Shown piece by piece: positions 1 to 10,004 of a stretch of 64,000 nucleotides of DNA. Origin of the DNA: Nesterenkonia halotolerans (GTDB taxonomy: Bacteria; Actinomycetota; Actinomycetes; Actinomycetales; Micrococcaceae); assembly GCF_014874065.1 (NCBI RefSeq), contig NZ_JADBEE010000001.1, forward strand, positions 868,001 to 932,000, given 5' to 3'. Under the pieces are notes generated by a model. It saw only the letters and a program-made list of their open reading frames with translations, was not told the DNA's origin and did no database searches. The position numbers and the translations under genes were made by a program. The first letter of the stretch is position 1; every line of letters begins with the position of its first letter.

Positions 1-1055
1 AGCCAGTCCATGGAGCTGACCCGGGCGCCGTCGTCGTCGACCTCCACAGTGGCGTAGGCGACCGTACCGCTGGCGGCCTCTGGGGCGCAGCAGGCCTCGT
101 CCTGGTTGGAGAGGAAGTTCCCCATGGACCACACCAGCCACATGCCCTCCTCCGCCGGGCCTCCGTCGAGGCGTTCCACCGGCTGGGGCGTGTGTGGGTG
201 GCTGCCGAAGACCGCGTCGATCTCGCCCCCGACCGCGAGCTGCTCACCGTAGTCCCGCTGCGCTTCCGCGGGCGCGTCGGTGTACTCCTCACCCCAGTGC
301 ACCGAGGCGACGACGACGTCGGCACCCTCCTCACGCGCTCGGGCCGCCTGCGTGGTGAGCTCCTCGGGGCCGACATCGGAGACTCGCCACGGCTCATCCT
401 CCGGAGGTGGGTACCCCTGGTTGTGGAGCATCGTCGTGGCCAGATGCGCCACGGTCACCTCCCTGCCACCACGTTCCAGCCTGTAGAGCTGGGGCTGGGC
501 AGCTTCGGCCGGGGTGCGCGCAGTGCCTGCATGTCCGAGTCCGGCCTCGTCGAGGACCTCGAGCGTGCGTTCCTGACCGTCCGTCCCCTGGTCGAAGGAA
601 TGGTTGTTCGCGGTGGAGCAGCCGTCGAATCCGACCTCAGCGAGATCGGCGGCGATCTCTGCCGGGGCGGCGAAGACCGGGTATCCGACCGGGTCCACGC
701 CTCGCGGTGCGATCGGCACCTCCAGTCCGCACAGCGCAAGATCGGCACCGTCGATGAGATCTTCGACTCCGCTCATCAGCGGCGCGAACGAGTAGTCCTG
801 CCCATCGGCGAGCTCAGCGGCCTCGTCGAGGATGTTGTCATGGAGGAGCACGTCGCCGGTGGCCGCGATGGTGAACTGATCGGACGCGGATTCTCCAGGC
901 GCCGGCTCTTCGGCCGCTGACAGTTCGTCCGCGGCGTCGTCGCCGTTACGATTGCCGCCGTCGGCGTTGGCGCAGCCGGAGAGTGCGAGCGCCGCTGCCA
1001 GCACCCAGCTGAGGAACACGGGGACCGAGCCCCTGGCGCTCTGTGCATCCGCCAT
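1..1055 (-). CDS. CapA-family (poly-gamma-glutamate synthesis/metallophosphatase-like) lipoprotein, 3' end cut by window edge
   Basis: Reads without a stop from ATG at 1055 to the window start (351 codons visible). The N-terminus is a lipoprotein signal with lipobox LSGC near residues 26-29, so it should be membrane-anchored outside the cell. CapA/PgsA fold motifs are visible: ATGDVLLHDN at about residue 65, NNHSFDQG, HWGEEY and GSHPHTPQPVE, which carry the metal-binding Asp, Asn and His residues of this calcineurin-like family. AGGAG lies just upstream of the ATG. It is divergent from the VanY-like gene with only 18 bp between start codons. The family is linked to capsule or poly-glutamate export, but many actinobacterial members have no proven substrate, so the function stays general. 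Confidence 0.85.
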   Translation of the reverse strand, partial: MADAQSARGSVPVFLSWVLAAALALSGCANADGGNRNGDDAADELSAAEEPAPGESASDQFTIAATGDVLLHDNILDEAAELADGQDYSFAPLMSGVEDLIDGADLALCGLEVPIAPRGVDPVGYPVFAAPAEIAADLAEVGFDGCSTANNHSFDQGTDGQERTLEVLDEAGLGHAGTARTPAEAAQPQLYRLERGGREVTVAHLATTMLHNQGYPPPEDEPWRVSDVGPEELTTQAARAREEGADVVVASVHWGEEYTDAPAEAQRDYGEQLAVGGEIDAVFGSHPHTPQPVERLDGGPAEEGMWLVWSMGNFLSNQDEACCAPEAASGTVAYATVEVDDDGARVSSMDW

Positions 1056-1059
1056 CGTC

Positions 1060-1065
1060 TACGAT
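1060..1065 (+). promoter_or_regulatory. -10 element (TACGAT) of the vanY-like gene
   Basis: TACGAT ends 8 nt before the GTG start at 1074. This is the spacing expected when transcription starts at or next to the start codon. The same arrangement recurs at many genes of this window. Confidence 0.5.
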
Positions 1066-1073
1066 CTCCTAGC

Positions 1074-1889
1074 GTGGCTACCCGTAACGTTCTCCTGACG
1101 CGCATCCTGGCGGTGGCCGCCTGCGTGACTCTCCTGTTGATGGTATCGGGCGACGATGAATCCCCGGACGCGGGACCCCAGGAAAGCTCCACGTCAGAGG
1201 TCCCCACCGAGCTGGAACGGGAGCCCGCGCCAGCGCAGGAGAGCCCCGACTCCGTCCATGTGCTGGTGAACAAGCAGAATCCGCTGAGTCCCCGGGACTA
1301 CGCGCCCGATGACCTGCGCAACGTGGACGCGCCTCACGAGTTCGCCGACGCTCCCCTGCGCGAGGAGGCCGCCGGAGCCTATGAAGAGCTCCATGCGGCG
1401 GCGGCCGAGGAGGGGATCGATCTCTGGGCGACCACCGCGTACCGCGACGGGGACTTCCAGGAGACGCTGTATGAGCAGCGACGCCTCGAGGACGGCCCTG
1501 AGGCTGCGGACCGGGTCAGCGCGCGGCCGGGGCATTCCGAGCACCAGACCGGCCTGGCCGTGGACGTGGCCGACCTGCAGGACCGGGAGTGCTATCTGCA
1601 CCCCTGCTTCGGCGACTCTGAGCAGGGACGATGGCTGGCGGATCATGCGTATGAGTCTGGCTTCATCATCCGCTACCCGGAAGGGGCCGAGGCGATCACG
1701 GGCTTCGCCTACGAGCCCTGGCATCTTCGCTACCTCGGCACGGAGACCGCACAAGAGGTCCACGAGAGCGGACTCACTCTGGAAGAGTTCTGGGACCGGT
1801 CGCCGGCCCCGGACTATGCGGAATCCTACGAGCCCGACGACGCGGAGTCCTCCGTGCCGGACTACGCGGAGTCTTCCGCGCCGGACTAG
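1074..1889 (+). CDS. VanY-like D-alanyl-D-alanine carboxypeptidase
   Basis: 271 aa starting at GTG. A hydrophobic N-terminal segment (about residues 8-24) suggests export. The VanY/DD-peptidase domain follows: GHSEHQTGLAVDVAD gives the zinc-binding His and Asp, and EPWHLRYLG gives the second His. Such enzymes trim the terminal D-Ala of peptidoglycan stems. No ribosome-binding site is visible, but TACGAT at 1060-1065 lies 8 nt before the GTG, so the mRNA is probably leaderless. The last ~27 residues are an acidic tail built from repeats of PDYAES/EPDDAES/VPDYAES. The gene is convergent with dinG and overlaps it by 4 bp. Confidence 0.85.
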   Translation: MATRNVLLTRILAVAACVTLLLMVSGDDESPDAGPQESSTSEVPTELEREPAPAQESPDSVHVLVNKQNPLSPRDYAPDDLRNVDAPHEFADAPLREEAAGAYEELHAAAAEEGIDLWATTAYRDGDFQETLYEQRRLEDGPEAADRVSARPGHSEHQTGLAVDVADLQDRECYLHPCFGDSEQGRWLADHAYESGFIIRYPEGAEAITGFAYEPWHLRYLGTETAQEVHESGLTLEEFWDRSPAPDYAESYEPDDAESSVPDYAESSAPD

Positions 1890-3916
1890 CGCTCCAGGTC
1901 GGCCAATCGGCTCAGCGCACCGCGGGCGAGATCGCCGTTGACGGTGGGCCAGAAGTCGGGCATGGAACGCTTGAGGAAGCCGCCATAGCGCGCGGTGGCC
2001 AGACGTGAATCGAGGATCGCCAGCACGCCCTTGTCGTCAGAGGTGCGGATCAGCCGACCGGCACCCTGAGCCAGTCGGGTCGCCGCGTGGGTGGCGGCGA
2101 CCTGCATGAAGCCGTTGCCGCCGTTCTTCGCCACCTCCTGGCTGCGCGCACTGAGCAGCGGATCGTCCGGGCGCGGGAAAGGAATGCGATCGATGGCCAC
2201 GAGCCGGCAGGCCCGTCCCGGGACGTCGACTCCCTGCCAGAGGCTCATGGTCCCGAAGAGGCAGGTCTCCTCATCCTCAGCGAATTCGCGCACCAGCGCC
2301 GACATCGTGGAGTCGCCCTGGCAGAGGATCGGGACGTCGAGACGCTGGCGGAGGTCTTCGGCGGCGTCCTCGGCGGCACGGCGCGAGGAGAACAGCGCCA
2401 GGGTGGCCCCACGGGAGGCCTCGATGAGCCCGGCGAGTTCATCGCGCTGAGCCTGGGCGGTGTTCATCGAGGGTGCTGGCAGGTGCTTGGCGACGTAGAG
2501 CACGCCTTGTTTGGGATAGTCGAACGGACTTCCCACATCCACGGCATCCCAGGCGGGGGCCTTCTCTCCGGCCAGACCGAGCGCACCCGCCACCGGGTCG
2601 AAACTGTCGCCGATGGTCAGGGTCGCAGAGGTGAGGATGACCGTGCGGTCTCCGAAGAGTCCTTCGCGCAGCCGTCCGGCCACCGAGGTGGGAGCCACGT
2701 AGATGATCGGCGGCTCCTCCAGGTCGGCCTCCTGATAGCCGCGTCCCGGGACGAAGGATCCCTGCCGGTTGAGCCACACGACGTCCGGGGTCTCTGGAGA
2801 CTCCAGGATGCGGTTGGCTGTCTCCAGCACGGCCTGCATGCGGGACCGGGCCGTGCTCCGACCGGGATCCGCCTCGCCGTCGCCGGAGGGCTTGGAATCC
2901 GAGAGCGCGGTGCGCGCCGCGTTGCGGGCCAGCTCCACGGCCTCACGCTGCTGCGGGTTCAGCCCGCGGGCCAGCAGTCCCGAGTCCACGCGGTGGAAGG
3001 CGGCCTCCACCGCCGTGCCAGCGCTCTGCAGCGCCTCCACGTTGATCGCCGTATGCCGGCGCGCCGAGGAGGCGGCGGCCTTGATCATCTGGGCGGAGAG
3101 CTGCGCAGTGACGGCAGAGGTGACGCGGTCCGCGAGCTCATGGGCCTCATCGACGATGACCGCATCGTGATCGGGCAGCACATCGAGCCCCTCGAAGGCA
3201 TCGATGGCGAGCATCGCGTGGTTGGTGACGACCAGGTCCGCGTCCTTGGCCTTCTCGCGGGCGCGTTCGGAGAAGCACTCGGCCGCCATGGGGCATTTGC
3301 GGGCACCGATGCAGTCCACGGCGTTGACCGAGACGTGCCGCCAGGCGCGGTCGGTGACCCCCGTGGGCAGATCATCGCGGTCACCGGTCTCGGTGACCTC
3401 GGCCCATTCGCGCAGGGTGACGATCTCCCGGCCCAGCTGCGAACCGGGCTCCAGCGCGGCCCCGCCGGTGGGCTCATCGGCGAAGGAGAAGAGGGCCTGC
3501 TCGTCGTCGTCCTCGGGGAAGCCGCCGTCGATCTTGTGCTTGCACACATAGTTCGAGCGACCCTTGACCAGCGCGACGTCGACCGGTCGGTCCACGTGAT
3601 CGGCGATGTTCTCCAACAGCCGCGGCAGGTCCCGGCCCATGATCTGAGCCTGCAGAGCCAGCGTGGCGGTGGAGATCAGCACGGGCTTCTCGGCGTCCAG
3701 CGCGTGGACCACGGCCGGCACCAGGTAGGCCAGGGACTTGCCCGTGCCGGTGCCGGCCTGGACCAGCAGGTGCCGGCGCTTGCGCAGGGCCATGGCGACG
3801 TGTTCGGCCATGGTCACCTGCCCGGGACGCTCGACACCGCCCATGGCGCTGACCGCCCGCCCGAGCAGCTCGGTGGTCTCCCGGTACCCGGTGGACCGGG
3901 TGGTGGGCACGCTCAA
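1886..3916 (-). CDS. dinG: ATP-dependent DNA helicase, DinG/XPD-like
   Basis: 676 aa superfamily 2 helicase. Walker A GTGTGKS is near residue 57 and the DEAH box (DEAHELAD) near residue 255. Four cysteines between them (one after KSNYV, then the spaced set in VDCIGARKCPMAAEC) match the Fe-S cluster of DinG/XPD helicases. The C-terminal helicase motif GAGRLIR is present near residue 635. The start is TTG at 3916 (or GTG at 3910) and overlaps the hflX stop, so the two are translationally coupled. Expected role is unwinding of DNA with 5' overhangs and R-loop or fork repair. Confidence 0.93.
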   Translation of the reverse strand: MSVPTTRSTGYRETTELLGRAVSAMGGVERPGQVTMAEHVAMALRKRRHLLVQAGTGTGKSLAYLVPAVVHALDAEKPVLISTATLALQAQIMGRDLPRLLENIADHVDRPVDVALVKGRSNYVCKHKIDGGFPEDDDEQALFSFADEPTGGAALEPGSQLGREIVTLREWAEVTETGDRDDLPTGVTDRAWRHVSVNAVDCIGARKCPMAAECFSERAREKAKDADLVVTNHAMLAIDAFEGLDVLPDHDAVIVDEAHELADRVTSAVTAQLSAQMIKAAASSARRHTAINVEALQSAGTAVEAAFHRVDSGLLARGLNPQQREAVELARNAARTALSDSKPSGDGEADPGRSTARSRMQAVLETANRILESPETPDVVWLNRQGSFVPGRGYQEADLEEPPIIYVAPTSVAGRLREGLFGDRTVILTSATLTIGDSFDPVAGALGLAGEKAPAWDAVDVGSPFDYPKQGVLYVAKHLPAPSMNTAQAQRDELAGLIEASRGATLALFSSRRAAEDAAEDLRQRLDVPILCQGDSTMSALVREFAEDEETCLFGTMSLWQGVDVPGRACRLVAIDRIPFPRPDDPLLSARSQEVAKNGGNGFMQVAATHAATRLAQGAGRLIRTSDDKGVLAILDSRLATARYGGFLKRSMPDFWPTVNGDLARGALSRLADLER

Positions 3917-5538
3917 GCCTTCGGCTCGGGCTGGACCTGGTACTCCGAGAGGTCTGCCACCAGTTCGCGGCGGACCAGGACCTTCAGCAAGGTGCCTTCC
4001 TCGAGGTACTCCGTGGAGAGGATCTCGGCGTCCTCGGCATGCAGCCGGGAGACGACATCGCCCTGGGCGTAGGGGACCATGAGATCCAGCGGCACGCTGG
4101 GCCGCGGGATGGAGTTGCTGATCAGCTCGCGGAGCTCCTCGATCCCCTCCCCGGTGTGCGCCGAGACCACGATCGTGTGCGGTTCGCGCCGGCGAATTCG
4201 CTCCACCACGTCCCAGTCGGCGAGGTCGGCCTTGTTCAGCACGATGATCTCGTCCACCTCGTGGGCGTCCACCTCGGCCAGCACCGTGCGCACGGCGCGG
4301 ATCTGGCCCTCCGGCTCGGGGTGCGAAGCGTCGACCACATGCAGGATGAGGTCAGCGTCGGCGACCTCCTCCAGCGTGGAGCGGAAGGCTTCGATGAGCT
4401 GAGTCGGCAGCTGCCGGACGAAACCCACCGTGTCCGAGAGCGTGTAGCCGATGCCGTCGGGGGTGACCGCCTTGCGCGTGGTCGGATCCAGGGTGGCGAA
4501 GAGGGCGTTCTCCACCATCACTCCGGCGTCGGTGAGCCGGTTCAGCAGTGAGGATTTGCCGGCGTTGGTATATCCGGCGATGGCCACCGAGGGCACCGCA
4601 TTGCGCTTGCGATTGGCACGCTTGGCGTCGCGGGCGGGCTTCATGGCCGTGATGTCGCGGCGCAGCTTCGCCATCCGCTTGTTGATGCGTCGGCGGTCGA
4701 GCTCGATCTTGGTCTCACCGGGACCGCGGGATCCGATCCCGGCGCCGGCGCCGCCGACCTGGCCACCAGCCTGGCGGGAGAGCGACTCGCCCCAGCCACG
4801 CAGACGCGGAAGCATGTATTCCATCTGGGCGAGCTCGACCTGGGCCTTGCCCTCGCGGGACTTGGCGTGCTGGGCGAAGATGTCCAGGATCAGGCCGGTG
4901 CGGTCGATGACCTTGACCTTGACGATGTCCTCCAGGCCGCGGCGCTGGGAGGGCGCCAGCTCGGAGTCCACCACCACGGTGTCGGCGCCGAGCTCGGCCA
5001 CAGCTTCGCGGATCTCCTCGGCCTTGCCGGAGCCGAAGAAGGTGCCCGGGTCGGGCTTGGCCCGGCGCTGCAGGAAGCCATCCAGGACGGTGGATCCGGC
5101 GGTCTCGGCCAGGGCCGAGAGCTCGCGCAGCGAGTATTCCGCCTCGGCGACCGTTCCCTCGCCCCAGAGGCCGGCGAGGACCACGCGTTCGAGTCGAAGC
5201 TGCCGGTACTCGACTTCGGAGACGTCTTCGAGCTCGGTGGAGAGTCCGTCGACGCGGCGCAGGGAGCGCCGTTCGAGCAGATCGTAGTTCTCCCCCTCTG
5301 AGTCGGAGTGGGAGGTGTCCTGAGCGAGCTCGCGTGCCTGTTCACCCAGGATGCCGCGGCGCTTGAAGTCCGGCTCGGCCTCGAACCGGGTGGTGCGTGC
5401 CGGGGCTTCCTCGCGTGCTCGGTCAGCGGCGAGGATGCGTTCGATGGTGGCATCCACCGAGGACTGCACGTTGTCCTGCGCTGCCTGCTCGTCGGGGGTC
5501 TCGCTTGAGGGTTCTGGCGTGTGGTTCTGCTTGGTCAT
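3913..5538 (-). CDS. hflX: GTPase HflX
   Basis: 541 aa. The HflX N-terminal domain (glycine-rich GGQVGGAGAGIGSRGPGE segment preceding the coiled coil) is followed by a TRAFAC GTPase domain: G1 GYTNAGKSS (about residue 320), G3 DTVGFVRQLP and G4 NKAD. HflX binds the 50S subunit and rescues or splits stalled ribosomes under stress. AGGAG precedes the ATG by 3 nt. About 100 residues of acidic, low-complexity sequence precede the conserved domain. It overlaps dinG downstream by 4 bp. Confidence 0.95.
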   Translation of the reverse strand: MTKQNHTPEPSSETPDEQAAQDNVQSSVDATIERILAADRAREEAPARTTRFEAEPDFKRRGILGEQARELAQDTSHSDSEGENYDLLERRSLRRVDGLSTELEDVSEVEYRQLRLERVVLAGLWGEGTVAEAEYSLRELSALAETAGSTVLDGFLQRRAKPDPGTFFGSGKAEEIREAVAELGADTVVVDSELAPSQRRGLEDIVKVKVIDRTGLILDIFAQHAKSREGKAQVELAQMEYMLPRLRGWGESLSRQAGGQVGGAGAGIGSRGPGETKIELDRRRINKRMAKLRRDITAMKPARDAKRANRKRNAVPSVAIAGYTNAGKSSLLNRLTDAGVMVENALFATLDPTTRKAVTPDGIGYTLSDTVGFVRQLPTQLIEAFRSTLEEVADADLILHVVDASHPEPEGQIRAVRTVLAEVDAHEVDEIIVLNKADLADWDVVERIRRREPHTIVVSAHTGEGIEELRELISNSIPRPSVPLDLMVPYAQGDVVSRLHAEDAEILSTEYLEEGTLLKVLVRRELVADLSEYQVQPEPKA

Positions 5539-5781
5539 GATCTCCTTAGGACCAGTTTTCGGGCTGGCCCTGCCCGCTGTGGGTATCCATCCTACGTTCA
5601 GCCACGGACACGAGTAAGTGTGCGGGGCCCCTGTGGATACGCTGCGGGACTTGTTCGAGGATGTGGATGACTTCCATCGCCGGCACAGACGTCCGGCGGG
5701 CTGGTGAGGGGTGACTCAACCGCGAGGGCGGGAGTACGTCAGGTGAATCCACATGGGGACAAGTCTACTACGATTCACCCT
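5539..5781. other. Divergent intergenic region, hflX / methyltransferase
   Basis: 243 bp between divergent starts. The only clear element is TACGAT at 5769-5774, the probable -10 of the methyltransferase gene. No lexA gene lies next to hflX here, and no other gene or structure was seen. Confidence 0.5.
5769..5774 (+). promoter_or_regulatory. -10 element (TACGAT) of the methyltransferase gene
   Basis: TACGAT ends 7 nt before GTG 5782, which fits a leaderless transcript and decides the start, because a Shine-Dalgarno sequence is absent. Confidence 0.5.
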
Positions 5782-6399
5782 GTGAGCTCCCAGCATTATT
5801 TCTCCGCCTCTCCCGAGGGCCCCTTCACGCGTCGCCGAGTGGAGGTGACGCTCGACGGACGTCCCGTCGCGGTCAACACCGCGGGCGGGATCTTCTCCCC
5901 GGAGGGTGTGGACAAGGGCACTGCGGTGCTGCTCAAGCACGCTCCGGATCCTGCAGCGACGGGCAACCTGCTGGACATCGGCTGCGGCTGGGGTCCCATC
6001 GCGCTGGTGCTGGCGATGCGCTCCCCGGAGGCGACCGTCTGGGCAGTGGATGTCAACGAACGCTCACGGACCCTGTGCGCGGAGAACGCCGCGGCGCTGG
6101 GACTGAGCAATGTGCGGGTGATGGCTCCCGAGGACATCCCCTCAGACCTGCACTTCGACACCATCTGGTCCAATCCCCCGATCAGGGTGGGCAAACAGGC
6201 CTTGCACGACCTGCTCGAGCACTGGCTGCCACGCCTGCAGCCCGGCGGCGCGGCGTGGCTCGTGGTGCAGAAGAACCTTGGCGCAGACTCGCTGCTGGGC
6301 TGGATCGGCGAGATGCTGGGCGGTGCGGCGGGTGAGTTCCGCAGCGACCGCGCGGAGACCTCCAAGGGCTTCCGACTGCTGCGCATCGCCCGGAGCTAG
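5782..6399 (+). CDS. Class I SAM-dependent methyltransferase (RsmC/'methyltransferase small' type)
   Basis: 205 aa from GTG 5782. The open frame extends further upstream, but the conserved N-terminus (SSQHYFSASPEGP) and the leaderless -10 support this start. The SAM-binding motif I is DIGCGWGPIALVLA (about residue 70). The catalytic NPPI motif (WSNPPIRVGK) is typical of N-methyltransferases such as the rRNA guanine methyltransferase RsmC. The exact rRNA target cannot be read from sequence. It is divergent from hflX and convergent with dapF. Confidence 0.85.
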   Translation: MSSQHYFSASPEGPFTRRRVEVTLDGRPVAVNTAGGIFSPEGVDKGTAVLLKHAPDPAATGNLLDIGCGWGPIALVLAMRSPEATVWAVDVNERSRTLCAENAAALGLSNVRVMAPEDIPSDLHFDTIWSNPPIRVGKQALHDLLEHWLPRLQPGGAAWLVVQKNLGADSLLGWIGEMLGGAAGEFRSDRAETSKGFRLLRIARS

Positions 6400-6476
6400 C
6401 GGACTCGCGGCTCAGCGGATTCACGGCTCAGCGGCCTCGACGGCTCTGGCGCTCAGCGTCTCAAGAGTTCGGCGGC

Positions 6477-7451
6477 TCAGCTCAGCGTGCCGCGGAGCAC
6501 CAGCTCGGCGGGGCCGGCGAGTTCGACATCTTCGGCGCCGTCGGGCCGGGCGGTGAAGCGGACCGTGACCTGCCCTCCGGGCACGTCGACCTTCCAGGCG
6601 GTGACCGAGTCATCCGAGGCCCAGACGCGCACCGCTGCTGCGGCCGCGCAAGCCCCGGTGCCGCAGGACATGGTCTCCCCCACCCCGCGCTCATGCACTC
6701 GCATCCTCACCCGCCCCACCGGCTCGCCCGCCTCGTCCGTGCTCACCAGCGGGTCCGCCGGGACGACGAACTCCACATTGGTTCCATGGGGCGGCACGGG
6801 ATCGACCTTGGGCTCCTCATGCAGATTGAGGCCTTCGAGCACATCAGTGTCACCAAGGGCGACGACGGTGTGCGGATTGCCCATCGAGATGCTCAGCGCA
6901 GGCCGGGGCTCGTCGAGTCCGGAGGCGATCACCAGTGAATCGGAGGCATTGGACGAGGCGAGCTCAGGGTCGATGAAGGACCAGACGCCCATCCCGATCG
7001 CGTAGCCCTCGGGCACCTTCCGCACGCTGCGCAGCCCCGCACGGGTCAGCACCGGAAGCTCCTGACCCTCGGAGAGCTGCACCAGGTCCTCCGCGATGAG
7101 GAAATGGGCGAAGGCGCGGACACCATTGCCGCACATCTCAGCGATCGACCCGTCTCCGTTGCGGTAGTCCATGAACCACAGCGGAGCGTCTTCGGTGCTG
7201 GTCAGCTCGGGATCCTCGGCGAGCATCCTGGAGACTGAGGCGTCACCGAAGACCTGGTGGGCCGGCACGGCACGGATCACGCCGTCACCGCCGATCCCGA
7301 GGTGCCGGTCGCACAGCGCGGCGACCTGGTGGGCTTCGAGCTCATGCTCACCGGCAGGATCCGCGAGCATCACGAAGTCGTTGCCGGTGGCATGGGCCTT
7401 GGTGACGATGATGCCGGCAAGCGCATCGAGGCCGGTGAGGTGGTGGGCCAC
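6477..7451 (-). CDS. dapF: Diaminopimelate epimerase
   Basis: 324 aa. It interconverts LL- and meso-diaminopimelate for lysine and peptidoglycan. The two catalytic cysteines are visible in MCGNGVRAFAHF and SCGTGACAAA. The start chosen is GTG 7451, because AAGGAGA at 7457-7463 sits at ideal distance; an in-frame ATG at 7466 is an alternative that would place this site inside the gene. dapA and dapB of the same pathway are also in the window, but in separate transcription units. Confidence 0.95.
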   Translation of the reverse strand: MAHHLTGLDALAGIIVTKAHATGNDFVMLADPAGEHELEAHQVAALCDRHLGIGGDGVIRAVPAHQVFGDASVSRMLAEDPELTSTEDAPLWFMDYRNGDGSIAEMCGNGVRAFAHFLIAEDLVQLSEGQELPVLTRAGLRSVRKVPEGYAIGMGVWSFIDPELASSNASDSLVIASGLDEPRPALSISMGNPHTVVALGDTDVLEGLNLHEEPKVDPVPPHGTNVEFVVPADPLVSTDEAGEPVGRVRMRVHERGVGETMSCGTGACAAAAAVRVWASDDSVTAWKVDVPGGQVTVRFTARPDGAEDVELAGPAELVLRGTLS

Positions 7452-7525
7452 GCAGTTCTCCTTCATAGCTTCAAGACTTCATCGCTCGTACGAGGGACGC
7501 AGATCCCTGCGTCGTCTCATGGTCT

Positions 7526-8437
7526 TCAACGCCCGGCAGCGCCGATCGCTTCCAGGGCGGCATCGGTGAGGTGCTCCGACGGAGCACTCAGCCAGCTGAC
7601 GCGTGGATCCGCACGGAACCAGGTCTCCTGGCGTCGGGCGAACTTTCGGGTGGCAACAGTGGTGGACTCCACGGCTTCAGCTTGGTCGATCTGCCCGTCA
7701 AGAACCTGAAGGAACTGCTGGTACCCGATGGCGCGCGAAGCAGTCCTGCCCTCCCGCAGCCCCGCGGCTTCCAGCGCCTGCACCTCCTGCAGCATGCCCT
7801 GCTCGGCCATCTGCTGCACCCGCAAGGCGATGCGCTCATGCAGCAGGGCTCGGTCCACGTCGAGGCCCAGCTGCACCACGGGACCAAGACTTGGTTCATA
7901 GGTGCGCTGCGGCATGAAGGAGGAGAACGTGCGTCCGGTCAGCTGGACCACTTCCAGAGCGCGCACAAGCCGACGATCATCCTTGATGACGGCGGCTGAC
8001 TCCGGATCGGCTGCACGCAGCTCCAGTCGCAGGGCGGCGGCGCCCTCTTCTTGGAGGCGTTCGGTGAGCCGGGTGCGCAGCTGAGGATCGGTGGGCGGGA
8101 ACTCGATGACGTCGATGGCGGCCCGCACGTAGAGCCCGGAACCGCCCACCATGATCGGGGTCCGTCCTCGGGAGCGGATCTGCTCGACGATCTGACGTGC
8201 CTGCTCCTGGAACGCTGCCACGGAGGCTTCGCTGGTCACCTCGAGCACGTCGAGGAGATGATGCGGAATCTCACCTGTTTCCGCGGGGGTCACCTTGGCC
8301 GTGCCGATATCCATGCCCCGGTAGAGCTGCATGGAGTCGGCGTTGATGATCTCCCCGTCCAGCCGACGCGCCAGCTCGATCCCCAGCGCAGACTTGCCGG
8401 AGGCGGTGGGCCCGACGATGACGACCAGCGGTGTCAT
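7526..8437 (-). CDS. miaA: tRNA dimethylallyltransferase
   Basis: 303 aa. It transfers a dimethylallyl group to A37 of tRNAs reading UNN codons. The P-loop [11 protein letters not shown] is at residues 8-18 and the catalytic [15 protein letters not shown] segment follows. The start ATG 8437 overlaps the miaB stop as ATGA; an in-frame upstream extension exists but lies inside miaB. MiaB acts on the product of this enzyme, so the coupled order makes sense. Confidence 0.96.
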   Translation of the reverse strand: MTPLVVIVGPTASGKSALGIELARRLDGEIINADSMQLYRGMDIGTAKVTPAETGEIPHHLLDVLEVTSEASVAAFQEQARQIVEQIRSRGRTPIMVGGSGLYVRAAIDVIEFPPTDPQLRTRLTERLQEEGAAALRLELRAADPESAAVIKDDRRLVRALEVVQLTGRTFSSFMPQRTYEPSLGPVVQLGLDVDRALLHERIALRVQQMAEQGMLQEVQALEAAGLREGRTASRAIGYQQFLQVLDGQIDQAEAVESTTVATRKFARRQETWFRADPRVSWLSAPSEHLTDAALEAIGAAGR

Positions 8438-9993
8438 CAGGGTCCGACGCGAAGGGTGGGCATTCCCAGCGACACTGCTGCCGCGCTGGAGCCGCTCACC
8501 TGTGTGGTGCCGACTCCGCAGGAGTCTGCCTGCCAACGGTCCCAGGCGTCACCCGCCGGAGAACGGCGCAGCCGGTAGTCCTCGGCGCCGCTCGGGTCCG
8601 CAAGCAGGTGGAAGCCTGCGGCCTTGGTGATGGTCACCGTGACGAAGTCCCCCGGACGCGGCGCGGGCTCCCCGGCCGGAACGGAGAAGTGCACGAGCCG
8701 GTTGTCGGGCGCACGCCCCGAGAGGCGGCCTGTCTCCGCGGATTTGGCTCCGGAGTCTGCAGTCACCAGGAGTTCCTGGGAGGTGCCCAGCAGCGTGGCG
8801 TTCTCCTCGGCGCAGATGCGGTCCTGGAGGGCGCAGAGCCGCTCGAAGCGTTCCTGCACGACGGCCTTGGGGATCTGGTCCTCCATGGTGGCGGCGGGAG
8901 TTCCTGCCCGCGGAGAGTACTGGAAGGTGTAGGCCGAGGAGAATCGTGAAGCTTCGACCACGCGCATGGTCTCCAGGAAATCCTCTTCCGTCTCGCCGGG
9001 GAAGCCGACGATGATGTCGGTGGTCACCGCAGCATGGGGCATGCGCTCACGCACCTTGTCCAGGATGCCGAGGAACTTCTTGGACCGGTAGGAGCGGCGC
9101 ATGTCCTTGAGCACCTTGTCGGAGCCCGACTGCAGCGGCATGTGCAGCTGTGGCATGACGTTGGGCGTCTCGGCCATGGCATCAATGACGTCATCGGTGA
9201 AGGAGGCCGGGTGCGGGCTGGTGAAGCGCACTCGCTCCAGGCCCTGGATCTCTCCGCAGGCGCGCAGCAGTTTGGCGAAGGCGCCGCGGTCGCCGAACTC
9301 CACGCCATAGGTGTTCACGTTCTGCCCCAGCAGGGTCACCTCCACCGCACCGTCAGCCACCAGTGCACGGACCTCGGCGAGGATCTCGCCCGGGCGCCGG
9401 TCACGTTCTTTGCCGCGCAGCGAGGGAACGATGCAGAAGGTGCAGGTGTTGTTGCAGCCCACCGAGATCGAGACCCAGCCGGAGTGCACCGATTCGCGCT
9501 TGGTCGGAAGAGTGGAGGGGAAGGTCTCCAGAGATTCGAGGATCTCGAGCTCCGCCTCGGCATTGTGGCGCGAGCGTTCAAGCAACGTGGGCAGCGAGCC
9601 GATGTTGTGGGTGCCGAAGACGACATCGACCCATGGAGCTTTGGCGAGGACCGTGTCCTGGTCCTTCTGGGCGAGGCAGCCGCCGACGGCGATCTGCATG
9701 CCCTCGTGCTTGGCCTTGGTCTGGCGCAGCATGCCGAGGTTGCCGTAGAGCTTGTTGTCCGCGTTCTCCCGCACCGCACAGGTGTTGAAGACCACCAGAT
9801 CGGGGGTCGCGTCGCTTGAGGCAGACGTGTACCCGGCTTCCTCAAGCAGACCGGACATGCGCTCTGAGTCATGGACGTTCATCTGGCAGCCGAAGGTGCG
9901 CACCTCGTAGGTGCGGGCCTTCACCGCCGGGGTCTCTGCGGTCGCAGGGTGCAGGGCGGTGGCATCGGCGCGGTCCATCACTACATCAGTCAT
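8437..9993 (-). CDS. miaB: tRNA-2-methylthio-N6-dimethylallyladenosine synthase MiaB
   Basis: 518 aa radical-SAM methylthiotransferase. The N-terminal UPF0004 domain carries the cysteines that hold the auxiliary cluster ([25 protein letters not shown]). The radical SAM CxxxCxxC is CNNTCTFC near residue 185. A TRAM domain follows, then a C-terminal tail of about 40 residues. It methylthiolates i6A37 made by MiaA, which is encoded directly downstream. Confidence 0.96.
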   Translation of the reverse strand: MTDVVMDRADATALHPATAETPAVKARTYEVRTFGCQMNVHDSERMSGLLEEAGYTSASSDATPDLVVFNTCAVRENADNKLYGNLGMLRQTKAKHEGMQIAVGGCLAQKDQDTVLAKAPWVDVVFGTHNIGSLPTLLERSRHNAEAELEILESLETFPSTLPTKRESVHSGWVSISVGCNNTCTFCIVPSLRGKERDRRPGEILAEVRALVADGAVEVTLLGQNVNTYGVEFGDRGAFAKLLRACGEIQGLERVRFTSPHPASFTDDVIDAMAETPNVMPQLHMPLQSGSDKVLKDMRRSYRSKKFLGILDKVRERMPHAAVTTDIIVGFPGETEEDFLETMRVVEASRFSSAYTFQYSPRAGTPAATMEDQIPKAVVQERFERLCALQDRICAEENATLLGTSQELLVTADSGAKSAETGRLSGRAPDNRLVHFSVPAGEPAPRPGDFVTVTITKAAGFHLLADPSGAEDYRLRRSPAGDAWDRWQADSCGVGTTQVSGSSAAAVSLGMPTLRVGP

Positions 9994-10004
9994 CGCTGAG
10001 AATT

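Noticed and set aside
2087..4072. 661-codon open frame on the plus strand opposite dinG
   Set aside because: Antisense to a clear helicase; composition is that of a high-GC third-codon shadow, with no domain.
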